From Stichopus chloronotus (Eukaryota > Echinodermata > Holothuroidea > Aspidochirotida > Stichopodidae): a DNA stretch of 64,000 nucleotides. Shown here piece after piece: positions 1 to 13,065 of the stretch. Below the pieces are notes generated by a model, which saw nothing but the letters and a program-made list of their open reading frames with translations, was not told the origin of the DNA and ran no database searches. The DNA lies in assembly GCA_021234535.1 (NCBI GenBank), contig CM037838.1, positions 31,225,969-31,289,968 on the forward strand. The letters run 5' to 3'. A program made the translations under genes and the position numbers. Every line of letters starts with the position of its first letter. Within the stretch, counting starts at the first letter, position 1.

Positions 1-249
1 TGTTTGATTTAGGTTCGCTCTCAGGCATCTCAATAGGTTCGCTCTTGTTGTGATCGAGATACGGGTTTTTTTTGTGCTGAGTCAATTTGACTCTTTAATC
101 ATGGTAGGCATGTATGAAATGTTTGTGACACATACTCTATATAGTAGTAACATATAGAACATTTCTATTAGAAAGGGGCTCTGTGGACACATTCTGAAGG
201 TTTATGTGAGCAAGTAATTGTCTTACAAATCTGTTTATATTATATAAAG

Positions 250-480
250 GGAAGACAACCCAATCTTTCAAGTGACTTTGACGTTCCTCTTTTCGTTGAG
301 AAGGCCTGTTTCTCCCTTTTTTCTTTGCTCCTTAACGTTCCTGTGAATACCCGGGAAAAGGAAGGGTCCAAAGTTACCTCTGCGGTCGATTTCGTTGAAG
401 CTACTGACCTCGAACAATTACACGGCATTACCCATGCCATGTCCCAAAATATTAACAAAGTTTGCGGCATATTACAATAA
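250..480 (+). CDS. possible terminal coding exon of an unidentified plus-strand gene
   Basis: From an acceptor-like AAG at 247-249, the plus strand is open for 76 codons and stops at TAA 478-480. Starting at base 250 in phase 0, the peptide begins GRQPNLSSDFDV and ends MSQNINKVCGILQ. It mixes hydrophobic and charged residues like a helical protein and shows no low complexity. I do not recognise the family. No upstream exon is visible in the first 249 bases, so the rest of the gene would lie left of the window. The acceptor's pyrimidine tract is weak. The opposite strand is also open over this stretch, so the call is tentative. If real, the gene converges on GLUL. Confidence 0.42.
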   Translation, partial: GRQPNLSSDFDVPLFVEKACFSLFSLLLNVPVNTREKEGSKVTSAVDFVEATDLEQLHGITHAMSQNINKVCGILQ

Positions 481-756
481 TACAAAAAAGTTAAAAATAA
501 TCAAGAATATGCTACCTTCGAGAATTTTCAAATATCGTACATTTGGACGGTCGTAATTTTAATTTTCTGAATCGGCGGTTCAGCAGCTCCGGGACTGCAG
601 TTCACGACCTCACTCCTGATGCAGGTTTTATTTTGATAGTGAAGTTGTTAGGAAGACTTCCAAACAGCCCAATTTTGGCATAAATCTTTTCTGTCAACAG
701 AACAGCTTAAGGGGCTCACCGAGTTGATATCGATAAAATTGTGAGGATTTTTAAGG

Positions 757-1021
757 GTGCCAACACATCACGGTGCTTTTAATTAACATAATTTGTAGTT
801 TCACATCCAATACTTATGAAAACTAAGTTTTGACCCTGAATTTGTGTGCATGTAAAATGTGTAGGGTCACAAACTTTCAAAAGCTGAATTCCATCATCCA
901 TTAATGTTCCTTTGTATGTGATACATGAGGATCCTCGCAGTTTGACCTTTACATTAATATGTGATGGAAACTTGGCAGGTTTAGGAAAAGTTAGTTTTAT
1001 GAGACTCAATGTACCTCTTTA
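757..1021. repeat. interspersed repeat, family C, copy 1
   Basis: This copy shares a recognisable order of blocks with 12205-12560: a 'cacatccaa..tatgaaa' block, 'gtatgtgacacatgaggaccctc', 'agtttgacc', then 'gaaacttggcaggtttagg' and a 'cctctttaa' end. A third copy lies inverted at 24105-24450. No protein is encoded that I can recognise. An open frame on the minus strand here is a by-product of the repeat. Confidence 0.65.
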
Positions 1022-1224
1022 AGGAAAAGATCACGTTTACAGTGTTTTTGTTTGGGCCGGATAAAGGATATTTTTGTGAAAATATTATTTTTCATGCTCT
1101 ATATCCTTGAAGTTTAATCTTGGTTTATTTGAGGGGAGGCTGCACTGGACACTCTTGTCAAATCTTTCTCAGAATAAACTTAGAAAAGACATCAAAATGA
1201 CATCACAAAATGAAACATGAAAAC

Positions 1225-2319
1225 CTTGAGTTGTTTGACTTCTGTTTTATTTACAAATCCATCAAATAAAAACACAAACAAACAACCTGTAACATAGAAT
1301 GACACAAAACCTGTGATACATGTTACATACAGTGGGTATGTAAGGGAGACTTAAGAGTTCAGTTAAACAAGTGCAAGTGAATAAAATCACTGTCTTATTT
1401 GAACAGCAAAATACTGTGAAATGAAACTCCTCTGATCATAAACCATGCCAATACAGCCATAACAGTTGCAACAAAACATACCACTGACTTTATTACACAT
1501 ATAAATTTTGTACCTTACAAAAACCTAGGCAGCATCTACATGATACCATATCAGTGATCTGAATAAAAGATAAAACCTTTACCCAGCCCTATTAGTTTAC
1601 ACTGTACGAACCAGCACAATTCTCAGCTTGTAAAAAAAAAAATATTTCTATACAGGGTTCACATGTGCTGTGCAGCACCTGTTGGTATTTACATTTAGAA
1701 TTTCATCGAGATGTAAAGTGTACATATGATGCAGGTGTGATAATAGACAACAGCCTATAACACACATCTCCTCCTCCCAATGATGGTATTTACGTCATCA
1801 TATTTTTGGATGAATGCCAACGGACACCTACCAGGTAATAGATTCAAAACAGCTGACAATCCATGAGTTTCATTTAAAGAGAGACATAAGCAATATTTGC
1901 ATACGTCCTTTATTGGTCTATTGATCAATATGATCAGACACATAATTCTCAACTCAACCCTCCCCCACCCTTCCAGTATTCCCCCTTTCCAGCCATTAAA
2001 TTACAGGAATTAGTGCTATAGCAAGCAGAAAGAAAGCCAAATGGGATAATGAAATAAAAAAGAAGAGAATGTCAGCTACAGTGGAGCCTACATGGAGACA
2101 ACAATGTCCTCCAAATTTACAAATTCTTATATCCCCATGGAGGTTTCAAAGTAGCGATGGATTTCCCAGCAGCCTTATGATGTATTCAGCCCTGTGTATC
2201 GACGAGGGTCTTGAATAAGTGAGAGATCCACCACCAGCATCCCTGTATGCTAGCCATGGAGTGGGATTCATTCCTGATGCTTATTGCTTCTCAATTCATT
2301 AATTGGCCTCATAAAGTCT
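1225..2319 (-). other. probable 3' UTR of GLUL
   Basis: This stretch follows the GLUL stop codon in the direction of transcription and holds no convincing reading frame. A minus-strand AATAAA (TTTATT at 1246-1251 on the plus strand) is a plausible polyadenylation signal and would give a 3' UTR of about 1.1 kb. The end position is inferred from this one hexamer. Confidence 0.4.
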
Positions 2320-5300
2320 TTACTCATTGTCATCTGGAAGTGGTGACATGGCATCCTTATGAACAAAAAAGTCGGACCAATCGTCTAGGATGACTGATCT
2401 TACAATGGCCTCAGTAACTCTGTAGGGGTCGCAGTTTGAAGCAGGGCGTCGGTCCTCCATGTAGCCCTTACCATCTTCACCACACTGAAAAAGGAAATAG
2501 GGTGAATGTGAGTTTCAAATCGATAACAGTAAAAATGAAGACTGCTTCTTTAAACATGAAATGAAGCCCTTAGCAAAACGGATTAGACAAGAAGCTGCTG
2601 AGCTTTTTCTCACTTCATACTGTTCACTGTGAAAAACTGCTGGTGGGTAAACTCCAACCTTCTGTCACATTTACTTCCATACGACTCTTCCTATACAGCA
2701 AACAACACTTTATGGAACTGGTCATACTTGGGTAGCAAACTCTAGTTTATGGAGCTGTCCCTATTTGGGTAGCAAACAGCGGTCTATGGGGCTGGCCTTA
2801 GTTGGGTAGCAACAGTAATTGAAATGACTTACATGTCTTGGTATCCTGATACTGGCACCTCTGTTTGCAACACCAGAGCTGAAGTCGCTCAGGCTGGAGG
2901 TTTCATGGAGCCCTGTTAACCGTCTGGCATTGTCTCTGCCCTGGCTGGGGTCGTAAGCGAAGATGTGTTTGTTGTGACGCTTGGCTAACTTCTTGACACC
3001 TTCTTTGATATCACTGCGAGAGGAAATCAGCAGGAAACTAGTAATCATCACATCAAAGATTGGTAAAACAGAAAATGTCAAAAAAGTACCAACCTCAAAC
3101 ACTGAAAGCTAACTTGAAGACATGAATGACCTAAGAACAGAAACAACTTTGAGGAAATGCCACAATGCAGTGCTACCTAAATACTTGACAGATGTCTTAA
3201 GAAACAATTAGTACTTACATAATACCATTTTCTTCCCTCATTGCTTGGGTACTGAAGTTAGTGTGGGCACCAGCCCCATTCCAGTCACCTGCCATTGGTT
3301 TCGGGTCAAGGGAGACTACAACTCCAAAGTCTTCTGCTACTCTGTGCAACAGGAATCTTGCCATCCACAAGTGGTCACCCATCTCTATTCCTTCACATGG
3401 TCCCACTTGGAACTCCCACTGGGCAGGCATAACCTCAGCATTTGTTCCAGCAATTTTGACACCAGCATATAAGCATGCTCTGTAGTGGGCCTCGACGATG
3501 GCTCTGCCATGGACCTTATCAGCCCCAACACCACAGTAGTAGGGACCTGTAAGCAAAGCAAATGCCGGGATTGTTTGTAAATTATCTATGCAAGCCACTG
3601 TACTTGAGGATAATCCCATCCAGTTCCCCTACCGACTAGGCTTTGCCAAGTACTAAATACAAACAACAGCCCAAGGGCACTATGGCTCCTTGCACTTGGA
3701 ATATACATACTGAAAATGATATGCTGGATATCAAAGAAGTCGTTCAATTAAGCAGAGAAATGAAGATGGTGAGTCCTATGACAAAGCAACTACAAAATAC
3801 AGAAAAACAGTGGACTATGTGATGTGGTAGCCTGATGGTATTTGTTTGTTGCAATTGGTAATGTAACTAACTTCATTCATCCCATTCACTTAAGAGAAAG
3901 CACAAGCAAAGTCTGTAAATCTCTCATTTAAAGCTCTAATGAAAGGATTCAAATTGCAATAAGGATTATCCCATCAATGCCCAACATGATAGCAACACTG
4001 ACAGGAAGGGACTGCTAGAGTCTTATTTTCCAAGTTGTTAAGAATACCAATTGACTTATTTTCTTTTATTTTGTGACATTGGGCCACCTTACTCTTTAAA
4101 AGCCATTTACATCACTGCACACATCACAACTGAAGCACACGGATGTAAACTGATCCAGCCAGACTTGTCTGGTATGACCAGGTACAGTACTTCCCAAAAG
4201 CACTGCTACATATTCATGACCATGAAACTACTACCTCAAGCAGTACTCCCATGATTTACTGGAGGGGGACTGATGGACCTTATAAGCATCCACAGCATGA
4301 AAACGATGCCAAGGAATTTCAGTTACCAAAAGTCTTCTGCCCACAGCATGCACAAAAATTCAGAACTTTCTGTACACTCTTACACACACTGAAGCAAAAA
4401 ACACCACTCTTTGCCAAAAATGCTGATGACATTAAAAATAACAAGAGCCCAAGGGCACTGTGATTCCCTGCACAGATGGAGATGAAAATTGTGAAGTAAA
4501 AGGGAGCATATTGCATTTTGTACGATAGCCCATATGGCCCATAGAACCCATATACACAGTGTGGTGTTAGGATGAAAACTACATCATTGTAACAAATGTT
4601 CCATCAAAAGAAATCATTATAGACAGCTTCAAAAATTAAATGCTTCACAAAATGTTGCAAGTACATTTCATGTAAACCAAACGCTATTACATGCATTTTT
4701 TTAAAGTTTAAATGAACAGGAAGGTTTTATTTGAAAAAATACAAGAGATCGCTAAAAGCCTTCTGAAAAGACACAGTAATTATATCCTAAAGTATTTAGA
4801 TGTATACGGAATAGCCTAACCACCTCAGAGATAATGTGCATATTTCATCGCCAATGAAAGAACAGCCGACTATTTGTAAGTTTTGAGAATTCATGTTATT
4901 TACTATACAATCAAATGTATTCTACAGTTTTTCAGTCCGAGAGGCTTAAAATATTGAGATTTCAGATTGAATTTGTAGAAAGATGTCATAGTTGAGGCAA
5001 CAGTATCATTAACGCTACGAACTTAACCTCCCCGAGTTTTCGCGGGCTAGGCATACCGTGGTCAGTGCTAGCGCTCATGGGGAATGCTCGGTTGGTTCAA
5101 TCATGTGTTTTGGCCAGCATCTGCTTGGGCCGACTTTCGTATTATGCTTGCTTGATCGTTACAGTTTATGCAAGAAACTTTAAACTGTAAACCATGTACA
5201 TTACATTAATTTTTTTTTCTACCATTTTAGAAAGTTTCTCTAAATTTGGTAAATTCCATGAATTCCCTTAGTTCAAAGTTTTAATTTCCTTTTTTTCCCC

Positions 5301-8300
5301 TGTGAACGTAGAAAATCAGTGGTCCTGCTTTACAGAAGAGTTTTTTGCTAATTAAGTAGACTGCAGACTTTTTATGCTACTTTCCTTATGCCATATCACA
5401 GAATTGTTGCCTGAACGTTGCAGTATATTATGTACCCACAATGATACTTTTTGTTGTGACAATTTTGCCATAAGTTTTGACGGCCACATTTCAAATCACC
5501 CACACTGTGATTATTACGATGCTGAGGGTTTGGTCGAAAGAAAAACAAAAAAAAAACCTGACGAAAGTCGTCTCTAACTTTTAACAGGTTAACAAACTTC
5601 AGTAATGTTTCATTTGTTGTCTCCCTTCGGGAACGTCTTCACAATGAAATCTTAACAGTAAAGTCGTGTATAGTGCTAGCCTAACAGTACTTACATGATA
5701 GTGAGATGTATCTTACAAATCATACAATGCAGGTAAGTTAAAAAGCTTCAGACAACTTCACTAAGAAATATGAGGCACTTTCTTAGCAATTTTGGCTTCA
5801 GGTATTCATTCTTTTTGTCCTTGTTTGTAATTGTTCATAGAAAGGTTTTATCCTAGCCATTGTTCCTTTGTGAAGGCTTTCCAGCTTAGCAACTTGGGTG
5901 ATAACCACAAAACTAAACAGCTTATGGTACTGAGTAGAACTGTGCAGATGTGCACTTCATAATAATAGACATATCTGCCAAGAGTTGCGGTAAATTTTTG
6001 GAGTGCACCTAAATGTGATCAATTACTTCTTGGCACTACTATACATGTACTGTACCTCTACAAATTTCACTACGAATTCATGTACACCCTAAGATAGACC
6101 ACAGAGTATCATTATGACAAATCATCAACATTGTACAAGAGAATCGGTAGAAGGTAGGAGCACTTTGCAGAATTTCATAAAATGGGCCATAGGGTCTACA
6201 TGGGACCTTGGTCCAAGCAGTTCTGAATATCCAAAATTTGCCTATCATTCAGGGAATATTTTGTTCAAATAACATACAAATCTATCAAAACGTGCAAAAA
6301 ACAGTGTTTAGAACAGAATTTCATAGATGGGCCATAGGGTCCACATGGGGTTTTGGACTAAAAATACCTGAACACCCTAATGGAACCACTAATAGAGTAT
6401 TATTGTGACAAACCATCAACATTGCACAAGAAAATGTGTAGTAGGAGAAGCATCCTGCAGAATTTCATAAAATTCACCAAAACATTTTTGAATACCCCAA
6501 AGGGTCCACCACCTACAGAGCCTTGCGTCCAAGTTTCATGCAAATGCAAGAAAGCATGACGCAGATGCATTTTGAACAATTGTGAACAGATAGATAGACA
6601 CGACACCATTTCAATTTAGCTCACACCAGCTAGTTTGGTATGAGCTAAAAATATGCATTTGACATTTATTGGGATACCAATCAATAGGAAAAGGGAACTG
6701 ACATACACAGAGTCACTCACTTCCAGTGGTTTCAAAAACACACATTTTACTCAAATTAACTGAGCATGCAGGGAAAGAGGGCAGTGGGAGTCACATGATT
6801 AATACATGTGTAATAACTTGGTTTCTTCATCTCAGCAATTGACTACCAGAAATAACTAAAGATAGATAAATACATGGTGTGCCAAATAGGCCATGTCAAA
6901 GGCTTGATAATACGATGCATACCCACCGCATGGGTCATACAACATGACTAGTACAGCATGGTTAAATGACAAAAAGATTTGACATGGCCCATCCTTAAAA
7001 TGACCTTAAAATAAAGGCACAAAATATAAGGAGACTAGGTAAATATGTATCTGCCTTTTTTTCAACCCCCTTTGCATCAGGACTAATTAATTATGAGAAA
7101 CACAGAGGGACTACCATTACTGACATTTGCCATAGTAACAGCTGAGCCACAACCACAGGCAAATTAAAGAAGATAGAATGAAGAATTCAAAGGAGCTTCA
7201 CCTTGTGGTCCTGGGTAACCGAGCTTGGGCCAGCCAAAAGGATGACCATCAGGAGAGAGGAATGTGTACTCTTGTTCAATACCAAACCAGGGATGACAAG
7301 AGGCGACCTCTGGTCTGGACATCACTTGTTCACAGTAATATCTGAAGTTCTTATCTGTAAAAGAACATTAATAAAATGAGATTAAGAAAAAGGCTGCATG
7401 GTTTTGTTGATACAGAAGTCTTGCTAATCACAACTACTGATGCATAAACGAAAGATATTAAGCTTTACATATATGAAGACATCACAACACACACCAAACA
7501 TTCTACGCAATGTGGGGCATTCTACGCAATGTGGGTCAATCATTTCGCTATGCATGAAATCAATCCAAGGATAGCTTTGAGAGAAATGATAGAATTCTTG
7601 TACGCTTAAGTACAGGATTGTGTGAATCCCACTCTTGGCTTCCCAAGCCCGCACAAAAATAAATCTAATGTGGGGAAGTCTCGCACACTTCTCTGCTCCC
7701 TGCTAACATACTAAATCTAATGTGATCTAAGTCCTGATGTTTTTATCAAGATCAGAACAGAGTCTGCCCAATTATAAAAAAACTTACCCTACACTGACAC
7801 TGAAAAATGTAACCAAACACGCTGACAGCAGCAATACAAGAAAATCTTTACTTCGTGTTTGATGAGGGGTTCAAAACGGATTCTAATGATCTTATTGGCC
7901 AATGCTGCCAGCTAAACATTCTTGCTTCTCTTTTTTCAATACCAAAGTAACAAAGTTTCAATGATGATATCCCATTGTATCCCTATGTAAACATTGCCTA
8001 AGTGGTGTGAGTACTTGTGTAAGCTGCAGTATATTTGTATGCAAAAGCAATAACATTAGGTTGTGTCGTTTACTTTTGCAATGTGACCATATTCTTTGCC
8101 ATAAGGACTTTCAAATATAAATACTGCATGAAAGGCACTAAGGTTTTTTGTTTTGTCCATGCTAATGTGTTGAAGGAATAGATTACTCTGCATATAGTAC
8201 AGGCTAGCTAAGTGAAGTTTGCCTTGGATGTAATCGGTCTTCAAAAGCAAACACCAAGTGATGTAATTAGAGTCCTGAGGTAACGGAGGAATGGCGTGGA

Positions 8301-11300
8301 GAGGTTTTGAACTTGAAGAGAAGTGATAGTACTAGTACAGTACCATTGACCAACAGAACCTTCTACTAATTGTAAAAGGCTCTAGCATCGGAGAGCAGTT
8401 TTGCAGAGCTTGGAAGTGCCAGGGGACTCTTTGATTTCGAAATTCAGTCTCAAAAAAATAAACTTGGGGAGGGATGGGGATCCTTCCCACTTTCAATTCC
8501 ATAGTGCTAACACTGTGTGGTACACCTGCATACTAAATATAACATATATCCAAGCTTCCCTACTTTAGATATTGTGTTTACAATGGTTTTTACTGTTTGA
8601 CCACAAATGACCTTTGACCTCCCTAAACAAACAGTTGTATTCAATGTGGTACATCTACAAACCAAACATATAAAATCAGTCCAAGCTTCCCTTCCATCTT
8701 ATCTTCCATGTTTACAAAATTTCAATTTGTCCCTGCTTGACCCCACATGTGATACACCTACATGTATACCAAGTATGACAGTCCCAGTTTCCTTTTTTGA
8801 CATACTGTATCACATTAACAAGGTTTTCACAATTTGCCCCCTGTTGAACTCACATGAAATTTGACTCCCTCAACAGGGCTTTTGCACTCCATGTGGTTCA
8901 TCTACTGTTCATAACAAATATGAGATTTGTCAAGGTTCTCTTCTTGAGATATGGTGTTTACAAGCAAAGTGTCACAAACACCCACCTGCAACCTTGACTA
9001 CATAGGTTATGATTTCATCAAAATAAACTACTGTAGAGCACCAATTGGTGCAGAAGCTCATATCTCAACATCCTGAAGATACCATTTATGTATCATTATG
9101 TCAAATTATAGGTACCACTGAGTATCAGTGTACCAAATCATCAACACTGTACAAGAAAAACTGTAGGACTGCACAATTTTCAGAATTTCATAAACTAGAG
9201 CCCCAACATTGCAGAAGTTTGATCTTTTAGACTAAGTTCATGAAGCAATTCAAAGTGCCCCGTTCAGTCCAAATATAGGTCAACATACCTAAGGGCAACA
9301 CAAAGTTTCAGTTAGCATAGCAACTGACGCTGTCCAATTACTCAATTATCATTCATGCACAATAGGCATATTTGAGATGTGTATGACAGTTTAAAGGGGC
9401 ACTTTAACAGTAGAAAAAGGGGTAGTTTGCAGAATTCCATAAAATGGGCCATTGGGTCCACATGGGGGTCTTGGACTATGAATTCCTGAACACCCTGAAG
9501 GGACCAATAACTGAGCATCATTGTGACAAACCATCAACATTGCACAATATAATCTGTAGGAGAAGCATTTTGTAGAATTTCATAAAATGGACCATAGGGT
9601 CCACATGGGACCTTAGACTGAATCTTTTTTGTACATCCCGGATGAAGCACCACCCAGGGATCATTGCGTCCAAGTTAAATACAAATCCATGGATGCATGT
9701 GTGAGAAGCAACAGTTCAAACAGAATTTCACATAATGGGTCACTGGGCCCACATGGGACCTTGGACCAAAAATTCCTGAACACCGCAAAGGTACCACTAA
9801 CAGTATTATTATGACAAACCATCAACACTATACAAGGGTATCTGTAGGAGAAGCATTTTGTAGAATTTCATAAAATGGGCCACAGGGCCCACATGGGACC
9901 TTGGACCAAAAATTCCTGAACACCCCAAATAGCCCACTACCTAGGGAACATTATGTCTGAGTTTCAGACAAGTCCATGAAAGCATGTGGGAGGAGAAGCA
10001 TTTTGAACAAGTGTGGGCAGATACTGTAATGTAGATAGATCATAGATAGATGCTGCGTGAAAACAAAAGCTCACACTGGCATGCTGGTATGAGCTAAAAA
10101 AAAAGGAGTGCTTTGAAGCAAACAGTTTTGTACCAGAGATCAAAAGAGTAAATACTATGCAGGATCAACAGGTATGTTCAATTGCATTTGCAATGTATCT
10201 CTAGCAAGGACATTCCACAGGAGTCTGGTCTGTACTGTATCTCCACTCACTGGTATAATGGGCAACAGTCAATCTCTTAAGAAAGATGTTTCATACAGTA
10301 ACAAATTTGGACTTGAGCTTAGTTGAGAAAATGCTATTCTACTTAGAATATCCTTTCAAAAATACTGGTCCACCCTCACTCACTTCAACAAAGAGTAAAA
10401 TGCCTCCTACAAACAATAGTTTCTGGGAAGATACAGTACTGTACCTTCAGGAACATAAAGTTTGCAAACCTTCACAACTTGTGGTAAGTTGCCACGATGC
10501 ATGTCCAATATGTAGCGAAGAACAATGCATGCCTGATTGTTGGCACATTTAAATGAAGAAATAAGACAACCAAACATGACATCATGCCCATCGACATGCA
10601 CTTGAGAGATCTGACTTTCCAACCTCAAAGTGGCAAATCTTTAATCTTGAAAGAAAACCCCTAAACTACATTCAAATCACAGGGGTTTTAAAATAGCTCA
10701 AAAGCTTACTATGAAAAGTGTTTCATTAAATAGGAAAATCCAGACTATTTTGCTTATTTAGTCATACCATTTTGTAATTAACTTAAGACCACAACCGTGA
10801 GATTTAACCTTGGTATAAATAAGGAAACACCTCACATTGCATCAAACTGATTTTCACCATGAAATCTGCTGGCATTTTCACTGTGAGATGCCTGAAATCA
10901 TCAGACCCCTGGTGAAGCTGTGAGAGCTGGAAAGTCCGGTCTCCACTCATAACATGCACAATTGCATTAAGCAATAACATGTGAAACTGAATAAATGTTG
11001 GCTTTACTTACCCTCTGGTTTTCTGTTATATTTATAGATGTCACAGAGTACTATCTTGTTATCTCCAAGTCTGAAAGGATCTCTGAACATCGCTTTCGGT
11101 TGCAAGTAGAGGTCACTGTTTGAGCCTTCGGCCTGTTCAGTGCTAGACCCATCATAAGTCCACTCTGGACAATCTGTAACACAATGTCATCAAAGAATGT
11201 TATTTTATGAAAGTCTTCTGGAAGAAAAACCAAGAAATTTAACGTAGTCACATATTTGAAGGTCAATGGAAGCCACTCAACGGTTTGACTTCATACTGAA

Positions 11301-11659
11301 CCATAGAGAGTTCTGCAGACTGAGACACATTCTAAGAGACAAGTAAAGCTTAACAAGTAAAATCCACACAGAGCATATACGTAATGAATACTGATTGGGG
11401 AGGACAACATGGACTGCATGCAACGTTAGTTACAATGACATGAAATCTGCTTGTGGTAGTACAGTAGGCATGTTGATCCTAGAACATTTGTCTCACCTTT
11501 ATAACTTTTTGGTACATAGTCCAATGTTTTTGTCTTGGCCCTCATGGTCACTCCACTGCCGTCAATCCATACGTACATCACTTGTACATTGCCACCTTGG
11601 GGAAGGGACATGTAATGCTGCACATTGGCAGATTTGTAAGAATACGTCATGTCAGACAT
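2320..11659 (-). CDS. GLUL: glutamine synthetase (GS type II), complete, six coding exons
   Basis: The enzyme joins ammonia to glutamate using ATP. Coding exons in transcript order are 11659-11497, 11173-11012, 7354-7202, 3546-3219, 3013-2833 and 2484-2320, with GT-AG introns. They sum to 1152 nt (383 residues plus stop), the usual eukaryotic GS length being about 370. The N-terminal beta-grasp part contains WIDGSG and EWTYDGSST. The catalytic part contains [20 protein letters not shown], the binding-site block [55 protein letters not shown] and [12 protein letters not shown]. The start ATG follows an acceptor at 11679-11680 after 19 noncoding bases, so a 5' noncoding exon lies upstream. The protein runs about 20 acidic residues past the conserved C-terminal region and ends PLPDDNE. 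No targeting peptide is visible, so it is probably cytosolic. Identity is firm; the exact 5' UTR is not. Confidence 0.97.
3660..3725. repeat. family A repeat, head fragment
   Basis: It begins 'caacagcccaagggcac' and continues 'tatggctccttgcac', matching the heads at 4438 and 61035 ('acaagagcccaagggcactgtgattccctgcac'). It lies in GLUL intron 3, just upstream of exon 4. Confidence 0.5.
4438..4565. repeat. family A repeat, short copy
   Basis: The head 'acaagagcccaagggcactgtgattccctgcacagatgg' is followed by 'attgtgaagtaaaaggg' and a 'gcccatatggcccata' block. The same order occurs at 61035-61150. It sits in GLUL intron 3. Confidence 0.6.
6050..6650. repeat. family A repeat with three tandem units of about 145 bp and a hairpin end
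   Basis: The phrase 'gaatttcataaaatgggccatagggtccacatggg' recurs at about 6171, 6315 and 6461. Each unit also carries 'cctgaacaccc' and 'gacaaaccatcaacattgcacaag'. The copy ends at about 6615-6650 with 'agctcacaccagct' followed by 'tggtatgagct', a short inverted repeat. It lies in GLUL intron 3. Confidence 0.75.
8555..8965. repeat. family B repeat (TGACCTCAAATGACCTTTGACC type), copy in GLUL intron 2
   Basis: It has imperfect units of 'tttgaccacaaatgacctttgacctccc', a 'gtacatctacaaaccaa' block, 'gtccaagcttccctt' and 'tatggtgtttacaagcaaagtgtcacaaacacccac'. The better preserved copies are at 35880-36560. Confidence 0.6.
9035..10102. repeat. family A repeat, longest copy, four tandem units of about 145 bp
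   Basis: Units built on 'gaatttcataaaatgggcc..gggtccacatggg' recur at about 9433, 9575, 9721 and 9861. A head block at 9045 ('gtgcagaagctcatatctcaacatcctgaa') is also found at 12040. The copy ends at about 10065-10098 with 'agctcacactggc' and 'gctggtatgagct', the same hairpin-like terminus as the 6.05 kb copy. It is in GLUL intron 2. Confidence 0.75.
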
Positions 11660-12034
11660 CTTTGTTGGTTGGAGTATACTAAAAGTAAATATAAACAGAA
11701 GGGTTTCTGTGAAATTTCCCACGGTTCACAACTGGAACAAGATTACTTAGAATACCTCCTGATGTTCTTCAATGATCTCACAGATTTCTTGAATATAAAG
11801 AAACCCCAAACCAAGCAATGTAAACCATCAATTGTCATTACTGGCAAAATGTACACAACAGTGTACAAGGATATATGATCTTGGTATCCATGAAGTCCAA
11901 TGCCTTTTGCTTAAACACATGTCATGGGTTTTGCTACAGACCTCACATACTAGTTAATCTTGACTGCACTGCCTCTTGTATGATAAATGTTACTCATTCA
12001 CAATCACAGCAAAGAAAGAAAAAACCTAGAACAC

Positions 12035-12160
12035 TAGTGGTGCAGAAGTTCATATCTCAACGCCCTGAATGTATCATTTACACATCATTATGTCAAATCG
12101 TCAACATCGTAGAAGAGAATCTTGCACAATTTGCAGAATTCCATAAACTAGAGCGATAAC
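12035..12160. repeat. family A repeat, head-only fragment
   Basis: It reads 'gtgcagaagttcatatctcaacgccctgaatgtatc', then 'tatgtcaaatcgtcaacatcgta' and 'gaattccataaactagagc', parallel to 9045-9195. It lies upstream of the GLUL coding region, in the presumed first intron. Confidence 0.6.
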
Positions 12161-12204
12161 AGTGCCACAGTTTTTCTTTATCAATAAACTAAATTTGTGA
12201 AAAT

Positions 12205-12560
12205 TTTGATGGGTACCACCAGATCACAATGTTTATGATTAGAATCACCCTTCACATCCAAATTATGAAATCTGTTGAAACTTTTTAATTTTCCTCCGTG
12301 GTTTGTATTACATAGCTGTGGGCATATGAATTAGTACTCATGTGAAAAAATGAATGGTCACAAGTTTTCCAGAACCATTTTAAATCATTAACTACAGGTA
12401 CATGCTCATGAGTGGTCATTTGTATGTGACACATGAGGACCCTCTTAGTTTGACCATCAATCTGTCACTAAAAGTCTTATGTGAAGGAAACTTCACACGA
12501 AGTTGACAGGTTTGGGAAATGACTGAATTTCATGAAACAAATCCTAGTGCCCTTTAATTT
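12205..12560. repeat. interspersed repeat, family C, copy 2
   Basis: It shares block order with 757-1021, including 'tgtatgtgacacatgaggaccctcttagtttgacc' and the end 'gccctttaa'. It is the longest copy in the window. Confidence 0.65.
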
Positions 12561-12914
12561 TTCTCTATACCTGGCAATATAGGTGCAGTACACCAACTGA
12601 CAATGCCCTATTACTCATAGGCTTTACATAAGCCAGAGATGGCCGTCTGCCCCAGTTTTCAAGACACCATCGACATTTGATGCCGGTGGGCTCCGGTTAA
12701 TCGGTGAATCAATGATCATTCCTGCACAATACAGGTAGGCCCTATGTGAGACATTGTATAACATTTTAAAAGGTCAATTTCATTTAGTTTGGGGTGACTG
12801 CATTGTCACTTTAATAAAGTCACAAGCAATAAAAAAGTGCACAAGGTTTTAACACTCATGCATTAAGTCATTGATGGTCATTTGGGTAAAATTTAAGAAT
12901 GCTACTCTGTCGTA

Positions 12915-13065
12915 ACTGAAGTGGCCACTTGACTAGGAATCCATTTACAGCTGGATTCCTGGTTGTAGTGGCTTGCTTACAACTAGGAGCTGGATGTGGT
13001 GTAAAGCAAATTTTACTGACTACCACTGGGAATCAAGATGAGCAGTGGTAATCAGACTTCAGTGA
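12915..13065. repeat. family D repeat (AATCCATTT..GATTCCTGGTTG), short copy
   Basis: It contains 'gaagtggccacttgactaggaatccattt' then 'ctggattcctggttgtagtggc'. The same phrases are repeated several times at 63210-63605. No coding potential is seen. Confidence 0.5.

Noticed and set aside
240..485. Minus-strand 81-codon frame
   Set aside because: It overlaps the plus-strand frame at 250-480, which has an acceptor and a better protein-like composition. Neither is proven.
3245..3485. Two overlapping plus-strand frames
   Set aside because: They lie opposite GLUL exon 4, which is certain from its motifs and phase.
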